Shown one piece after another: positions 63,071 to 64,000 of a stretch of DNA of 64,000 nucleotides. The stretch is from the NCBI RefSeq assembly GCF_000970305.1, contig NZ_CP009517.1, positions 3,348,001 to 3,412,000 on the forward strand. The letters are read 5' to 3'. The position numbers were made by a program, and so were the translations under genes. The notes beneath the pieces are model-generated. The model was given only the letters and a program-made list of their open reading frames with translations. It was not told the DNA's origin and made no database searches. The first letter of the stretch is position 1. Every line of letters begins with the position of its first letter. This DNA comes from Methanosarcina barkeri 3 (GTDB lineage: Archaea; Halobacteriota; Methanosarcinia; Methanosarcinales; Methanosarcinaceae).

Positions 63071-64000
63071 TCACTCTCCTTTTCCCATTCTCCTAACAGC
63101 ATGTACGCCTGCAGCAACTGCAGCTGCTCCGACCGCAACTTTGGCTACTGTGTCAATATTTGTTCCGGCAATTCCCACATCTTCACGTTCAACATATAAG
63201 GGCCTTGAGGAATCTGGGAAGCCAGGCTCGACACAGGCAATACAGGGTCCGCCTGCCTGGGTACACATGCTTACCGAACCATTCCATCTGCGAATTCCAC
63301 AGTCTGCGTGAGAATAGGGAGCTTTACAGCCTAATTTCCACAGGCACTTCTCTCCACCGACCTCAGTATCGAATTCTCCACGGTCATAGTATCCGCGGCG
63401 TGGGCAGTTTTCGTGCACTGTGTGATCAGGGGGGAAGAAAACCATTGGCCTGCCGTAATCGTCCACAACTGATGGAATATCTTCAAGCTTAATCTTTCCA
63501 AGGATTACCGCTCCCAGGGTCAAAAGAACCCAGTCAGGGTGAGCAGGGCAACCAGGAATATTAATTACTGGTTTATCAATCCCAAGTTCCTTAAGCATGC
63601 CTTTTGAAGAATCTTCCTTTGCAAAAGCTACTCCTCTGTAGTCAGTATCCTTGGCAACCTCGCTATCTGCAGAAGTGATTCCTCCCCAGCAGGCACAGGC
63701 TCCGACTGCAATGACAGCAATTGCGTTCTTTGCAGCCTCTCCAAGGCTTTCCTTGAAAGTCTTGTTTCCAATAACCAGATAGCGTCCGGAACCATCCGGA
63801 CCGTTTGGAATTGAGCCCTCAACGACCAGGAAATATTTGCCTTCTTTATAAAGGTCTTCAAGGAGAATCTCAGAGTTAAGCTCGGAGGTGTTTACAAGCT
63901 TACCATCGTTCCAGATTCCCTGCTGTGCACAAAGAGTCTCATGGAAAGCGAGATTGACATTGAGCTTTTGTAGTGCCTGTACAAGGTCAGGATTGCCTGC
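63071..64000 (-). CDS. vhtG: [NiFe] hydrogenase small subunit VhtG (5' part outside window)
   Basis: Open from the stop at 63071 to the window edge: 309 residues, with no start in view, so the N-terminal Tat signal and the first proximal-cluster motif are missing. The visible part has GACACWGG, PGCPAHPDW, the medial/distal motifs CLWKLGCKAPYSHADC and CTQAGGPCIAC, and a C-terminal anchor helix (VAVGAAAVAAGVHAVRR). It carries electrons from the VhtA site to VhtC. Compared with VhxG it keeps the ACWGG segment that VhxG has changed. Confidence 0.95.
   Translation of the reverse strand, partial: AGNPDLVQALQKLNVNLAFHETLCAQQGIWNDGKLVNTSELNSEILLEDLYKEGKYFLVVEGSIPNGPDGSGRYLVIGNKTFKESLGEAAKNAIAVIAVGACACWGGITSADSEVAKDTDYRGVAFAKEDSSKGMLKELGIDKPVINIPGCPAHPDWVLLTLGAVILGKIKLEDIPSVVDDYGRPMVFFPPDHTVHENCPRRGYYDRGEFDTEVGGEKCLWKLGCKAPYSHADCGIRRWNGSVSMCTQAGGPCIACVEPGFPDSSRPLYVEREDVGIAGTNIDTVAKVAVGAAAVAAGVHAVRRMGKGE

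Overview
The window is chromosomal DNA of a methanogenic archaeon, almost certainly a Methanosarcina. The evidence is the acetate kinase / phosphotransacetylase pair with residue numbering identical to the M. thermophila enzymes, the adjacent iron-sulfur flavoprotein Isf, two sets of methanophenazine-reducing [NiFe] hydrogenase genes (GACD and GAC), ADP-dependent sugar kinases, duplicated S-layer domains, and short genes in long AT-rich spacers with archaeal TATA boxes. Having a complete vht operon next to a second GAC set recalls the vht/vhx layout I remember from M. barkeri and M. acetivorans. The species cannot be fixed from the sequence alone.

Layout. 1-3018: two tandem ADP-dependent sugar kinases (the first cut by the window edge). 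3329-6090: arginine genes argC, a CBS protein and argJ. 6883-10015: a nucleoside deoxyribosyltransferase homologue, a 56-residue small protein, a GNAT acetyltransferase and an Hsp20 with a palindromic operator. 10418-13536: a large secreted beta-helix/PKD protein followed by a decayed PKD module. 14119-18585: AMMECR1, phosphoglycerate kinase, family-4 uracil-DNA glycosylase, a second Hsp20 and an unusual ferredoxin. 18797-25584: cell-surface genes (a TolB-like propeller, a short S-layer protein, and an operon of membrane HTH regulator, secreted protein and HEAT lipoprotein). 26018-30333: acetate/acetyl-CoA block (ATP-grasp ligase, ack, pta, isf). 30665-36112: a ClC channel and a 1188-residue NACHT-HEAT STAND NTPase. 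36189-39675: small accessory genes. 40106-44552: metal/Fe-S cluster (two MinD-ferredoxin ATPases, a CDF-NifX fusion, two NifX-like proteins). 44881-51314: methylthiotransferase, GlpX-type FBPase, glutamine amidotransferase, an unknown membrane protein, Cgi121 and a small membrane protein. 51876-64000: hydrogenases vhxGAC and vhtGACD, separated by a DUF1254 protein and a peptidoglycan-binding-domain protein.

How the genes fit together: Vht (and perhaps Vhx) pass electrons from H2 through cytochrome b to methanophenazine. Ack and Pta activate acetate to acetyl-CoA, and Isf is an associated redox protein. PGK, GlpX FBPase and the ADP-kinases serve gluconeogenesis and glycogen turnover.

Most notable points: (1) the Vhx small subunit has Asp and Met where the proximal-cluster Cys and preceding Glu normally sit, and its pre-Tat leader lacks an in-frame start; (2) about twenty unrelated short tandem-repeat arrays nearly all lie just 3' of stop codons, several including the stop codon itself; (3) the NACHT-HEAT protein with a 10-residue repeat linker; (4) a CDF transporter fused to a NifX domain in an operon with two MinD-ferredoxin ATPases; (5) a ferredoxin with Ala in place of a cluster cysteine; (6) a probable heat-shock operator before the Hsp20 gene.
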